64,000 nt of DNA. Source: Falsiroseomonas tokyonensis. Lineage in GTDB: Bacteria; Pseudomonadota; Alphaproteobacteria; Acetobacterales; Acetobacteraceae. Shown here one piece after another: positions 1 through 8,877 of the stretch. The notes beneath the pieces are model-generated. The model made no database searches. It saw only the letters and a list, made by a program, of their open reading frames with translations, and was not told where the DNA came from. Each line of letters begins with the position of its first letter. Positions within the stretch are counted from its first letter, which is position 1. Where the stretch lies: positions 234,541 to 298,540 of the forward strand of contig NZ_JAFNJS010000007.1 in the NCBI RefSeq assembly GCF_019024325.1, in the 5' to 3' direction. The translations under genes and the position numbers were made by a program.

Positions 1-1386
1 TTCGACACGCTCTATGCGATGGACGGCCAGGGCCGCATCCAGCCGCAGATGGTGGAAAGCCACACCACCTCCGCCGACCGGCTGACCTGGAACTTCACCC
101 TGCGCCCGGGGATGAAGTTCCATGACGGCACGCCCGTCACCTCCACCGATGTGGTGCTGTCGCTGCAGCGCTGGATGCCGAAGGATGCGCTGGGGCGCAT
201 GCTGCGGGATGCGCATGCCAGCCTGACGACCAAGGGCACGCTGGGCTTCGAGCTGGTGCTGAAGCGGCCCTTCCCGCTGGTGCTGGATGTGCTCGGCAAG
301 CCCAATGCGCCGGTGCCCTTCATCCTGCCGGAACGCCTGGCGCGCACGCCGGGCGATGCGCGGATCACGGAGATCATCGGCTCCGGCCCCTTCCGCTTCC
401 GCCCGGACCAGTACCGTCCCGGCAACTACATGGTGCTGGAGAAATTCGCGGATTACGTGCCGCGTCGCGAGCCGCCGGATTTCCTCTCCGGCGGCAAGGT
501 GGTGAAGGTGGACAGCCTGTCGCTGCGCGTCATGCCGGACCAGGCGACGGGGGCCACGGCGCTGCTGGCGAATGAGGTGGACTACCAGCAATACGTGCCC
601 TTCGACTGGATCCCGCGCCTGGAACGCTCGCGCGATGTGAAGCTGCTGTCGCTCGGCGGGCTGCACCAGTTCCAGGGCAACTTCCGGCTGAACCATGCCG
701 CGCCGCCCTTCGACGACCCCGCCGTGCGCCGCGTGCTGTGGAAGCTGGTGGACCAGAACACGGTTCTGCAGGCCATCGGCGTGCCGCCGCGCTTCCGCGC
801 GCTGCAGTGCGCCAGCTTCTGGATGTGCGATGCGCCCTACAGCACCGATGCGGGGGCGGAGGCGGCGAAATTCTCCATCGCCGATGCCAAGGCGGAGCTG
901 GCGAAGACCGCCTATCGCGGCCAGCCGGTGCAGTTCCTGCAGGTGGCGGGCTCCATCTCCCAGACCGCCGCGGCGGTGCTGGTCCAGAACATGAAGGAAG
1001 CCGGCTTCACGGTGGATGAGCAGCAGATGGATTGGGGCACCGTGCTGGCGCGGCGTGCGCGGCGCGATGGCTGGAGCATGTTCGCCGTCTATTCCAATGG
1101 CGTGGACATGCTGACGCCGCTGACGCATTTCTACGTCGCCAATACCTGCGCCGATTATCCCGGCTGGTCCTGCGACGAACGCATTCCGCGCCTGACGCAG
1201 GATTTCGCCAATGCCGAGACGCCGGCGGAACGGCAGCGCCTGACGGCGGAAATCCAGCGCCTGGCCTATGAGCTGACGCCGTCGGTGATGTGGGGCCAGT
1301 TCACCATCCCGGCGGCCTATCGCACCTCGCTGAGCGGACTGATGGAATCCTCCTTCCCGATCTTCTGGAACGTCGAGAAGGCGTAG
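1..1386 (+). CDS. ABC transporter substrate-binding protein, family 5 (5' partial)
   Basis: Periplasmic solute-binding protein of the SBP_bac_5 (DppA/OppA/NikA) family, which captures peptides or similar solutes for an ABC importer. The frame is open from base 1, so the signal peptide and first residues lie outside the window; about 461 residues are visible. Family hallmarks are WNFTLRPGMKFHDGTPVT near the visible N-terminus, the IIGSGPFRF segment, and the PAVRRVLWKLVD stretch typical of the second lobe. A second paralogue follows after 74 bases, so both probably serve the importer encoded convergently at 2998-6684. Family assignment is firm; the substrate is unknown. Confidence 0.9.
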   Translation, partial: FDTLYAMDGQGRIQPQMVESHTTSADRLTWNFTLRPGMKFHDGTPVTSTDVVLSLQRWMPKDALGRMLRDAHASLTTKGTLGFELVLKRPFPLVLDVLGKPNAPVPFILPERLARTPGDARITEIIGSGPFRFRPDQYRPGNYMVLEKFADYVPRREPPDFLSGGKVVKVDSLSLRVMPDQATGATALLANEVDYQQYVPFDWIPRLERSRDVKLLSLGGLHQFQGNFRLNHAAPPFDDPAVRRVLWKLVDQNTVLQAIGVPPRFRALQCASFWMCDAPYSTDAGAEAAKFSIADAKAELAKTAYRGQPVQFLQVAGSISQTAAAVLVQNMKEAGFTVDEQQMDWGTVLARRARRDGWSMFAVYSNGVDMLTPLTHFYVANTCADYPGWSCDERIPRLTQDFANAETPAERQRLTAEIQRLAYELTPSVMWGQFTIPAAYRTSLSGLMESSFPIFWNVEKA

Positions 1387-1460
1387 CGCCGCTCTCTCCG
1401 CTTGCCATCGGGGGCGCGTGGTTCCTACGCTCCCCCGGGTTCAAACGGGGAAGCAATGAG

Positions 1461-2993
1461 ATGACCATAGGACGCAGGACACTCGGCAAGGGGCTGGCCG
1501 CCGCGGGCGGCATCACGCTGCTGGGCAGCGAGGCGCAGGCGCAGAAGGCGCAGGACACGCTGCGCCTGGTATTCCGCGATGCGGTGCCGAATATCGATGC
1601 CTATTTCAACAGCCAGCGCACCGGCCTGATCCTCGGCCACCAGGCCTGGGACGGGCTGGTGCACCGGGATCCCGAGACCTTCCGCGTAGTTCCGGCCATG
1701 GCGACCGAATGGCGCTGGGTGAATCCGCTGCAGCTGGAATTCACGCTGCGCCAGGGCGTGAAGTTCCATGATGGCAGCCCTTTCACCGCGAAGGATGCGG
1801 TCTACACCCTGAACACCGTCTCCAACCCCGAAACCCGCGTGGCGACGCCGAGCAACTATGCCTGGATCGATCGCGCGGAGGCGGATGGCGACTTCAAGCT
1901 GCGCATCCATCTGAAGCGGCCGACGCCGGCGGCGCTGGACTACCTGGCGCTGGTCACGCCGATCTGGCCGCAGGCCTATCGGGAACGCGTGGGCGCCGAG
2001 GGCTACAGCCGCGCGCCGGTCGGCGCCGGGCCCTACAGGATCACGAAGTTCGACGTCGCCAGCGGCGTGGAATACGAGCGCTTCGACGACTATTATGAGG
2101 GCGGCCCCAAGGGCAAACCGGCGATCCGCCGCATCACCGTGCGCTTCGTCACCGATGCGGCGACGGAGCTGACGGAGCTGCTGGCGCAGCGCGTGGACTG
2201 GATCTGGAACATGAATCCGGACCAGGTGCCCAACGTGAATCGGATTCCCTTCCTGCAGACGCTGCGCCAGGAATCCATGCGCATCGGCTATCTCAGCCTG
2301 GATGCGGCCGGCCGCAGCGGCGACACGCCGATGAAGAACCTGAAGGTGCGCCAGGCGGTCTGGCACGCGATCGACCGCAAGACGATCGCGGAGCGCCTGG
2401 TCACCGGCGGGTCCCGCGTGCCGGTGGCGCCCTGCTACCCGAGCCAGTTCGGCTGCAACGCCGATGCTGCCATGCAGTACGACTACAACCCGGACAAGGC
2501 GAAGCAGCTTCTGGCGGAGGCTGGCTACCCGAACGGCTTCGACATCGAGCTGACCAGCTACGTCCAGCCGCGCCAATGGTCCGAGGCGGTGCAGAGCTAC
2601 CTGCAGGCCGTCGGCATCCGCGCGCGGCTGAACCTGCTGCAGGTGGCCGCGCAGATCCAGCGCGCCTGGCGCGGGGAGCTGGCCATGTCGATGGGCAGCT
2701 GGGGCAGCTATTCGATCAACGACGTCTCCGCCATCCTGCCCAACTTCTTCGGCGACACCAACGACGACTATGCCCGCGATCCGGAGCTGCAGCGCCTGCT
2801 GGTGGAGGGCGGCTCCTCGGCGGATGAGGCGGTGCGCAACGCCGCCTATTCCGCCGCCATCAAGCGCATCACGGAACAGGCCTACTGGGTGCCGCTGCAC
2901 ACCTACGTCAATACCTACGCCTTCGCGCGCACGCTCGACTTCAAGGCCTTTCCGGACGAGCTGCCGCGCTTCTACCTGGCGAAGTGGAAGTAG
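1461..2993 (+). CDS. ABC transporter substrate-binding protein, family 5
   Basis: A second complete SBP_bac_5 protein of 510 residues. The start ATG follows a GGGGAAG ribosome site and gives a Tat-like leader: RR at residues 5-6, a hydrophobic stretch, and a likely cleavage after the AQA of SEAQAQ. Family motifs include LRQGVKFHDGSPFTAKDAVY and PVGAGPYRITKFD, with NLKVRQAVWHAIDRKTI in lobe II. It lies directly behind another SBP gene, and its stop is only four bases from the convergent stop of the DppF-like ATPase gene. It probably supplies substrate to the same permease; peptides or opines are guesses, since ligand residues cannot be read here. Confidence 0.92.
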   Translation: MTIGRRTLGKGLAAAGGITLLGSEAQAQKAQDTLRLVFRDAVPNIDAYFNSQRTGLILGHQAWDGLVHRDPETFRVVPAMATEWRWVNPLQLEFTLRQGVKFHDGSPFTAKDAVYTLNTVSNPETRVATPSNYAWIDRAEADGDFKLRIHLKRPTPAALDYLALVTPIWPQAYRERVGAEGYSRAPVGAGPYRITKFDVASGVEYERFDDYYEGGPKGKPAIRRITVRFVTDAATELTELLAQRVDWIWNMNPDQVPNVNRIPFLQTLRQESMRIGYLSLDAAGRSGDTPMKNLKVRQAVWHAIDRKTIAERLVTGGSRVPVAPCYPSQFGCNADAAMQYDYNPDKAKQLLAEAGYPNGFDIELTSYVQPRQWSEAVQSYLQAVGIRARLNLLQVAAQIQRAWRGELAMSMGSWGSYSINDVSAILPNFFGDTNDDYARDPELQRLLVEGGSSADEAVRNAAYSAAIKRITEQAYWVPLHTYVNTYAFARTLDFKAFPDELPRFYLAKWK

Positions 2994-2997
2994 AGCC

Positions 2998-3948
2998 TTA
3001 CCCTTCCAGGTGACATTCGACGAGGCCCGCCGCGGAGGTGGTGGGCCTCGGCACCTCCGTCGCGCAGGGCGCGAAGACTTTTGGGCAGCGCGGATGGAAG
3101 CGGCAGCCGGGCGGCACGTTGGCCGGGTCCGGCATGATGTCGCCGAGGCCCACATCCGGCACGCCGAGCCCGGGTTCCGGCGTCAGCACGCTGGCGAGCA
3201 GCGCCTGGGTGTAGGGGTGGCGCGGATTGGCGAACAGGGCCTCGCTTTCCTGCCGCTCCACGATGCGGCCGAGATACATCACGGCCACCTCGCTGGCCAC
3301 GTGTTCGACCACCGCCAGGTTATGGCTGATGAACAGATAGGTCAGGCCAAGGTCGCGGCGCAGCTCATCCAGCAGGTTCAGGATCTGCGCCTGCACGGAG
3401 ACGTCGAGCGCGCTGGTCGGTTCGTCGCAGATGACGATGCGCGGCCGCAGCACCAGCGCGCGGGCGATGGCCACGCGCTGCCGCTGGCCGCCGGATAGCT
3501 GGGACGGGAAGCGCCCGCCCTGTTCCGCGGAAAGCCCCGCGCGTTCCAGCGCCTCCGCCACCCGCCGCGCCACCGTCGCGCGGTCGATATCCCCCTGCGC
3601 CACCAGCGGCATCGCCACGATGTCCTGCACCCGGCGGCGTGGGTTGAGCGAGGAGAAGGGGTCCTGGAACACCGGCTGGATCAGCCGCGCGCGCGCCTTG
3701 CGGTCCATCGCGGAAAGCCGCTGGCCATCTACCAGCACCTCCCCGGATGTTGGCGGCAGCAGGCCGAGGATCATGCGGGCCAGCGTGGATTTGCCGCAGC
3801 CGCTTTCCCCCACCACGCCGAGCACGCTGCCCGGTGGCACGGCGAAGGAGACGCCATCCACCGCGCGCACCTGGCGCGGCGGCGCGAAAAGGCCCTGGCG
3901 GACATTGAAGATGCGGCGCAGGTCGCGCACCTCGATGGCCGGCGTCAT
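2998..3948 (-). CDS. oligopeptide/dipeptide ABC transporter ATP-binding protein (DppF/OppF-like)
   Basis: Cytoplasmic ATPase of a peptide-type ABC importer, 316 residues. Walker A GESGCGKST lies near residues 48-56, the signature LSGGQRQRVAIARA near 151-164 and Walker B VICDEPTSALD near 173. The oligo_HPY C-terminal region has the usual Cys cluster (CRFHPRCPKVFAPC). The ATG at 3948 overlaps the stop of the preceding ATPase gene as ATGA and is preferred to an in-frame ATG seven codons upstream. It is the last gene of the dppB-C-D-F-like operon on this strand. Confidence 0.93.
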   Translation of the reverse strand: MTPAIEVRDLRRIFNVRQGLFAPPRQVRAVDGVSFAVPPGSVLGVVGESGCGKSTLARMILGLLPPTSGEVLVDGQRLSAMDRKARARLIQPVFQDPFSSLNPRRRVQDIVAMPLVAQGDIDRATVARRVAEALERAGLSAEQGGRFPSQLSGGQRQRVAIARALVLRPRIVICDEPTSALDVSVQAQILNLLDELRRDLGLTYLFISHNLAVVEHVASEVAVMYLGRIVERQESEALFANPRHPYTQALLASVLTPEPGLGVPDVGLGDIMPDPANVPPGCRFHPRCPKVFAPCATEVPRPTTSAAGLVECHLEG

Positions 3949-4904
3949 GCGGCCAGGTCCAGCGTGCACAGCACCTCATGCCCCGGCCCCGCCTGATGGC
4001 GCGGGATCGGGCCCGTGCAGGCGGCGTGGGCGTAGTCGCAGCGATCGCGGAAGGCGCAGCCCGCAAAACCGGGCGGAATGCGCGGCACCACGCCGGGGAT
4101 GCTGCCCAGCGGATCGCCGCGCTTCACCTTGCCCGGCACCGGCACGCAGGCCAGCAGGCCGCGCGTATAGGGGTGGCGCGGATGGGCGAAAAGCTCCGCC
4201 GTCGGCGCGGATTCCACGACCTCGCCCGCATACATGACGGAGACGCGGTCGGCGATGCGCGCGACCACACCGAGGTCATGCGTGATCAGCAGGATGCCGA
4301 GGCCGAGGTCGCGTTGCAGCCCGGCCAGAAGCCGCAGGATCTGCGCCTGCACCGTCACGTCCAGCGCCGTGGTGGGCTCGTCCGCGATCAGCAATTCGGG
4401 GTCGCACATCAGCGCCATGGCGATCATCACCCGCTGCCGCAACCCGCCCGAAAGCTGGTGCGGGAACTGCCCGAGCCGCAGCCCGGGCGCGGTGATGCCG
4501 ACACGGCCCAGCAGCTCCGCGGCGCGGTCCACCGCCTGGGCGCGAGTCGCGCCGCGGTGGCGGCGCAGCACCTCCGTCATCTGGCTGCCCACCGTATAGG
4601 CGGGGTTCAGGCTGGTCATCGGTTCCTGGAAGATCATCGCCATGCGGTCGCCGCGCAGGCGGGACATCGCGCGCTCATCCAGCCCGCCGATCTCCTGCCC
4701 GGCGAAGCGCAGCGCCGAGGCCTCCCGTTGCCCGCCGCGCGCCAAAAGCCCCATGATGGCGAGCGAGGTGACGGATTTGCCGCAGCCGCTTTCGCCGACC
4801 AGGCAATGCGTCTCCCCCTTCCGGACCGCCAGCGAAGCCCCGCGCACCGCGGCGGTGCCGCCGAAAGTCACGCGCAGATCCTGCACCTCGAGAAGTGCGG
4901 TCAC
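3945..4904 (-). CDS. oligopeptide/dipeptide ABC transporter ATP-binding protein (DppD/OppD-like)
   Basis: Partner ATPase of the peptide-type importer, 319 residues. It shows Walker A GESGCGKSV near residue 37, signature LSGGLRQRV, Walker B LLIADEPTTALD, and the C-terminal oligo_HPY Cys motif (CAFRDRCDYAHAAC). The chosen start is a GTG whose last bases overlap the TGA of the permease gene (GTGA). A much longer open frame continues upstream but only antisense-like sequence lies there. The two ATPases normally form a heterodimer beneath the DppB/DppC-type permeases. Confidence 0.92.
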   Translation of the reverse strand: MTALLEVQDLRVTFGGTAAVRGASLAVRKGETHCLVGESGCGKSVTSLAIMGLLARGGQREASALRFAGQEIGGLDERAMSRLRGDRMAMIFQEPMTSLNPAYTVGSQMTEVLRRHRGATRAQAVDRAAELLGRVGITAPGLRLGQFPHQLSGGLRQRVMIAMALMCDPELLIADEPTTALDVTVQAQILRLLAGLQRDLGLGILLITHDLGVVARIADRVSVMYAGEVVESAPTAELFAHPRHPYTRGLLACVPVPGKVKRGDPLGSIPGVVPRIPPGFAGCAFRDRCDYAHAACTGPIPRHQAGPGHEVLCTLDLAA

Positions 4905-5770
4905 CGCGTAAGGTCCGTGCCGAGCATGTCGCGCAGCGCATCCCCCAGCAGGTTCACGCCGAAGACCAGCACAAACAGCGCGACGCCCGGCACCAGGATG
5001 ACCCAGGGGGTGAAGAACATGTATTCCTTCGCCTCCGAGATCATCAGGCCCCAGGATGGCAGCGGCGCCGGCACGCCGAGGCCGAGGAAGGACAGCGCCG
5101 CCTCCAGCAGGATGGCCAGCGCCATTTCCAGCGTCGCCACAACGGCCAGATGCGTCGCGATATTGGGCAGGATTTCCCGCAGCAGCACGCTGGCGTGGGA
5201 GGAACCGGCGCACCAGGCCGCGCTGACATAATCCAGCGTGCGCAGTTGCATGGTGGTGGAGCGTGCGACGACGGCGAAGCGGTCCCACAGCAGCAGGCCG
5301 AGCACCAGGATCACCAGCAGGAAGCTGGTCCCCAACAGCCCCGCCACGGCCAGCGCCACCAGCACGACGGGAATGGAAAGCCGCGCCGTGATCAGGAACA
5401 TCACGACATCATCCACCCGCCCACCATAGAAGCCGCCCAGCACGCCGAGCGTGGTGCCGATGACGCCGGAGGTGATGACGGTGGCGACGCCGATGATCAG
5501 CGAAATCCGCGCGCCATAGATCAGCCGCGACAGATAGTCCCGCCCCAGCTGGTCCGTGCCCAGCCAATTGGCCGGCGTGCCACCCTCCATCCAGGCGGGC
5601 GGCACCAGGCGCCGGCCGAGGTCGATGGCGTAGGGATCATAGGGCGCGATCCAGGGCGCGACGATCGCCACCACCACCACCAGGCCCACGATCAGCGCGC
5701 CGATCACGAAGGTGGCGTTGCGCAGCAGCCGCCGCGTGGCGCCGCTGCCGGGCAGGACGGCCCCGCTCAT
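4901..5770 (-). CDS. ABC transporter permease (DppC/OppC-like)
   Basis: Inner-membrane permease of the binding-protein-dependent transport family, 289 residues. An N-terminal membrane anchor (FVIGALIVGLVVVVAIVAP) is followed by the OppC_N-type segment with DPYAIDLGRRL and GTDQLGRDYLSRLIYGARIS, then five further hydrophobic segments. The EAA loop region (TLDYVSAAWCAGSS) contacts the ATPases. Its ATG overlaps the stop of the DppB-like gene as ATGA, so the permeases are translationally coupled. Confidence 0.93.
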   Translation of the reverse strand: MSGAVLPGSGATRRLLRNATFVIGALIVGLVVVVAIVAPWIAPYDPYAIDLGRRLVPPAWMEGGTPANWLGTDQLGRDYLSRLIYGARISLIIGVATVITSGVIGTTLGVLGGFYGGRVDDVVMFLITARLSIPVVLVALAVAGLLGTSFLLVILVLGLLLWDRFAVVARSTTMQLRTLDYVSAAWCAGSSHASVLLREILPNIATHLAVVATLEMALAILLEAALSFLGLGVPAPLPSWGLMISEAKEYMFFTPWVILVPGVALFVLVFGVNLLGDALRDMLGTDLTR

Positions 5771-6684
5771 GAGGTGCGCAGCCGCGGATCGAGCACCGCG
5801 TTCAGCAGATCCGCCAGCAGGGTCAGCGCGATATAGATCAGCGCCAGCACCAGGATCACCGCCTGCACCACGGGAAAGTCGTTCTTGCTGATGCTCTCCC
5901 AGGCCAGGTAGCCGACGCCATGCATGGCGAAAACGGTCTCAATCACGATGGAGCCACCCAGCATGAAGCCCAGCTGCACGGCGGCAATGGACACAACCGG
6001 GATCGCCGCATTCCGGAAGCCGTGCTTCACCAGGATGGAGAGGCGGGACAGCCCCTTGGCACGCGCCGTGCGGATGTAGTCCGACGACAACGCCTCGATC
6101 ATCCCGCTGCGCGTCAGGCGCATCAGGGACGGGATGGCGGAGAAGGACAGCACGATGCCGGGCATCACGTAGTACTCCCACCCGCCCGTGCCCGAGATCG
6201 GCAGCCAGCCAAGGTTCAGCCCCAGCACCACCATCAGGATCAGCCCGAGCCAGAAGGAGGGCATGGCCTGGCCCACCAGCGCCACCAGCATCACGCCGCG
6301 ATCCACGTAGCTGCCTTCCCGCACCGCCGCGATGATGCCGAGCGGCAGCGCCACCACCAGCGCCAGCGCCAGCCCGACAAGGCCGAGTGTCAGCGTGATG
6401 GGCAGGCGGTGAGCGATGAGGTTCGCGACGCGGTCCTTGAAGAAGTAGCTCTCGCCGAAATCGCCCTGCACGGCGCGCAGCAGCCAATCGAAGTATTGCT
6501 GTGCCAGCGGCCGGTTCAGCCCATAGGCCTGGCGGATCAGTTCCACATCCTGCTGCGTCGCATTCGGCCCGGCGATGGAAATGGCAAGGTCGCCCGAAAG
6601 GCGCGTGAGCAGGAAGCTCAGCGTCAAGACCGTCAGGGCCACCAGGATCGCGACGGTGAACCGGCGCAGGATGAAACGGACCAT
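5767..6684 (-). CDS. ABC transporter permease (DppB/OppB-like)
   Basis: First gene of the transporter operon: a 305-residue inner-membrane permease beginning MVRFILRRFTVAILVALTVL, the characteristic DppB opening. It has about six membrane helices and the EAA-loop segment EALSSDYIRTARAKGLS. An upstream extension of the same frame to 7050 reads as low-complexity antisense and is rejected. The 269 bases to the divergent chemosensory operon must hold both promoters. The set lacks its own SBP on this strand; the two SBP genes converge on it from the left. Confidence 0.93.
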   Translation of the reverse strand: MVRFILRRFTVAILVALTVLTLSFLLTRLSGDLAISIAGPNATQQDVELIRQAYGLNRPLAQQYFDWLLRAVQGDFGESYFFKDRVANLIAHRLPITLTLGLVGLALALVVALPLGIIAAVREGSYVDRGVMLVALVGQAMPSFWLGLILMVVLGLNLGWLPISGTGGWEYYVMPGIVLSFSAIPSLMRLTRSGMIEALSSDYIRTARAKGLSRLSILVKHGFRNAAIPVVSIAAVQLGFMLGGSIVIETVFAMHGVGYLAWESISKNDFPVVQAVILVLALIYIALTLLADLLNAVLDPRLRTS

Positions 6685-6953
6685 GTGCAGCCAGCCTAGC
6701 CATGCGTTCCACGACCTGGCAAGCGCCCTGTCCCTGGGCAGCACGCGCCGACGGCCTGCCGAATGATCGCCCCTTCCTTCCGCGCCGCGTCCTGCGCGCC
6801 ATGATGATCTTCGCGACCTGGCCTCCGGCCAGGGCCGGTACCGCTCGTCACGCCGCCGCAAACAAGATAGGAGAGGGCTGCCTGACCACGCCGCACGGAT
6901 CGGAGGTGGGGAACGGTCGGCACTTGGCAACCTCGTCGCATCCTGGATGAACA

Positions 6954-8873
6954 ATGGCGCTGGTGAAGACGACGACGCTGACGGGCCGCTTGAAGGTCCC
7001 GGGGGCCCCCTCCCCGGACAGCCAACGCCCCGCGCCGAAATCCCCGCCACGGCGCAAGCCCGCCGCCGGGCAGGACAATGCCGGCGACCGTATGGCCGCC
7101 GCCAGCCTGGAGCTGGCCGGCGGCATCACCGAAGCGGCCAGCGCCGTGGAGGAGCTCCGCGGCTCGCTGACCATGATCGCCTCGGGCGCGGAGGAAGCTG
7201 CCGGCGCGGCCCATGAATCGCTGGCCGCCGTGGTCGGCATGGCCGCGGCCTTCGAGCAGGCGCGCGAGCTGGCGGAGACCTCGCGCCAGCGCACCGATGC
7301 GCTGCAGGCGCTGCTGAGCCAGTCCGCCGCCGCGATCGATGCCTCGATCCACGCCGTGGGCGCGAATGCGCAGCGGCAATTGGCGGTGGTCGAGGTGGTG
7401 GGGGCGCTGGAGGCGCATGCCGCCCGGATCGGCGAGATCACCCGGAGCGTCGCGGATATCGCCGACCAGACCAACCTGCTTGCGCTGAACGCGGCGATCG
7501 AGGCGGCGCGCGCGGGCGATGAGGGCCGCGGCTTCGCCGTGATCGCGGACGAGATCCGCGCCCTGGCCCAGGCGGCGGAGCAGCGGTCGCTGGACATCAA
7601 GACCCTGGCCGATTCCATCGCCGCCTCGGTGCGCGACGTGGCCGGCCGCCTGCGGGAGGCCGCGGCGGTGGCGGAGGCCGAGGCCCAGGCCGCCGCGCGG
7701 GTCGGCACCACGCTGGTCTCGATCCGCAGCGAGATGGCCGCATTGGGCGAGGAAAGCCAGTCCATCCTCAGTGCCGCCGTCGATGCCGTCACCGCCATCA
7801 GCGAGGCGCGCAAGGGATCCGAGATCATCTCCAGCGCCGCGGAGGAACAGGCCGCGGCCACCGCGCAGGCCCAGGCGGCGGTCGAACAGCAGGCCACGGC
7901 GCTCGACCAGAGCCAGTCCGCCGCGGCCGCGCTGGCCGAGATGGCGGACCGCCTGGTCCGCGGCACGGGCATGGAGCCAGCGCAGGGCTCGGCCGCGGCC
8001 GCCGAGGAATTCTCGGCGACGGTGCAGGAGCTGTCCGGTTCGGCGAGCGAGATCCTGGTCGCCATCGAGCAGATCAGCCGTGGCGCCCAGCTGCAGGCGG
8101 CGGCGACGCAGCAGGCAGGCACCGCCATGACGCAGATCGAGACCACCGCGCGCAGCTTTGATGCCAGCGCGCGCGCGCAGGTGGCCCGGGTGGCGGCGAT
8201 CCAGGCGCAGCTGGCCGAGGGCCGGCTGGCCGTCGCGGGCCTCGCCGAGGGCGTGGCCAGGGCGGTTGCCGGCAACAAGGACGTGCAGGCGCTGATCGAG
8301 GGGCTGGAGACACAGGCGACCGCGGTAGGCCGCGTGGTCGATGGCCTGGGCCTGATCGCCGTGCAGACGACGATGCTGGCGACCAGCGGTGGGGTGGAGG
8401 CGGCGCGCGCCGGCGAGGCCGGTCGTGGCTTCGCCGTGGTCTCGGGCGATGTCCGGACGCTGGCCCGCGACGCGGCGCAGAACGCGGAATCGGTGAAGGA
8501 CCTCCTGGTCGCGATCGTCGCCCGCATCGCCCGGGTGCGGCGCGAGGTCGACCAGATCGCGCTGATCTCGGAGGCCGAGATCCAGCGGAACCAGACCCTG
8601 GAGGAGCGGCTGGGCCTGGTGGCCCAGGATAGCCAGAACCTGCAGACCGGCGCCGAGGATCTCGCCCGCACCAGCCGGACCATCGTGGCGGCGAGTGCGG
8701 AGGTGCTGTCCGGCATCGGCCAGATCGCCTCGGCGGCCGAACAGGCGAGCGGGGCTGCGACCCAGGCGGCGGCGGCGGCGCGCGAGCAGTCGCAGACCGC
8801 CGAGGACCTGGCCGTCGCGATCGAGGAGATCGCCCTGCTGGCGCATGAGCTGCAGCAGGCGCCGGATCGCTAG
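6954..8873 (+). CDS. soluble methyl-accepting-type signalling protein with two MCP hairpins
   Basis: A 639-residue, Ala/Glu/Gln-rich coiled-coil protein with no membrane segment and no ligand-binding domain. It contains two MCP signalling tips: a canonical one at residues 160-206 ([20 protein letters not shown], then [15 protein letters not shown]) and a degenerate one at 461-506 ([20 protein letters not shown], then [15 protein letters not shown]). Each should pair with helices on both sides to dock CheA and CheW. It begins the chemosensory operon and probably receives its input through partner proteins. The ATG at 6954 has only a weak ribosome site; another ATG at 6947 is out of frame. Confidence 0.85.
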   Translation: MALVKTTTLTGRLKVPGAPSPDSQRPAPKSPPRRKPAAGQDNAGDRMAAASLELAGGITEAASAVEELRGSLTMIASGAEEAAGAAHESLAAVVGMAAAFEQARELAETSRQRTDALQALLSQSAAAIDASIHAVGANAQRQLAVVEVVGALEAHAARIGEITRSVADIADQTNLLALNAAIEAARAGDEGRGFAVIADEIRALAQAAEQRSLDIKTLADSIAASVRDVAGRLREAAAVAEAEAQAAARVGTTLVSIRSEMAALGEESQSILSAAVDAVTAISEARKGSEIISSAAEEQAAATAQAQAAVEQQATALDQSQSAAAALAEMADRLVRGTGMEPAQGSAAAAEEFSATVQELSGSASEILVAIEQISRGAQLQAAATQQAGTAMTQIETTARSFDASARAQVARVAAIQAQLAEGRLAVAGLAEGVARAVAGNKDVQALIEGLETQATAVGRVVDGLGLIAVQTTMLATSGGVEAARAGEAGRGFAVVSGDVRTLARDAAQNAESVKDLLVAIVARIARVRREVDQIALISEAEIQRNQTLEERLGLVAQDSQNLQTGAEDLARTSRTIVAASAEVLSGIGQIASAAEQASGAATQAAAAAREQSQTAEDLAVAIEEIALLAHELQQAPDR

Positions 8874-8877
8874 GGCC

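Noticed and set aside
1425..3155. 576-codon minus-strand frame over the second SBP
   Set aside because: His/Arg-rich shadow; the SBP frame has a leader and all family motifs.
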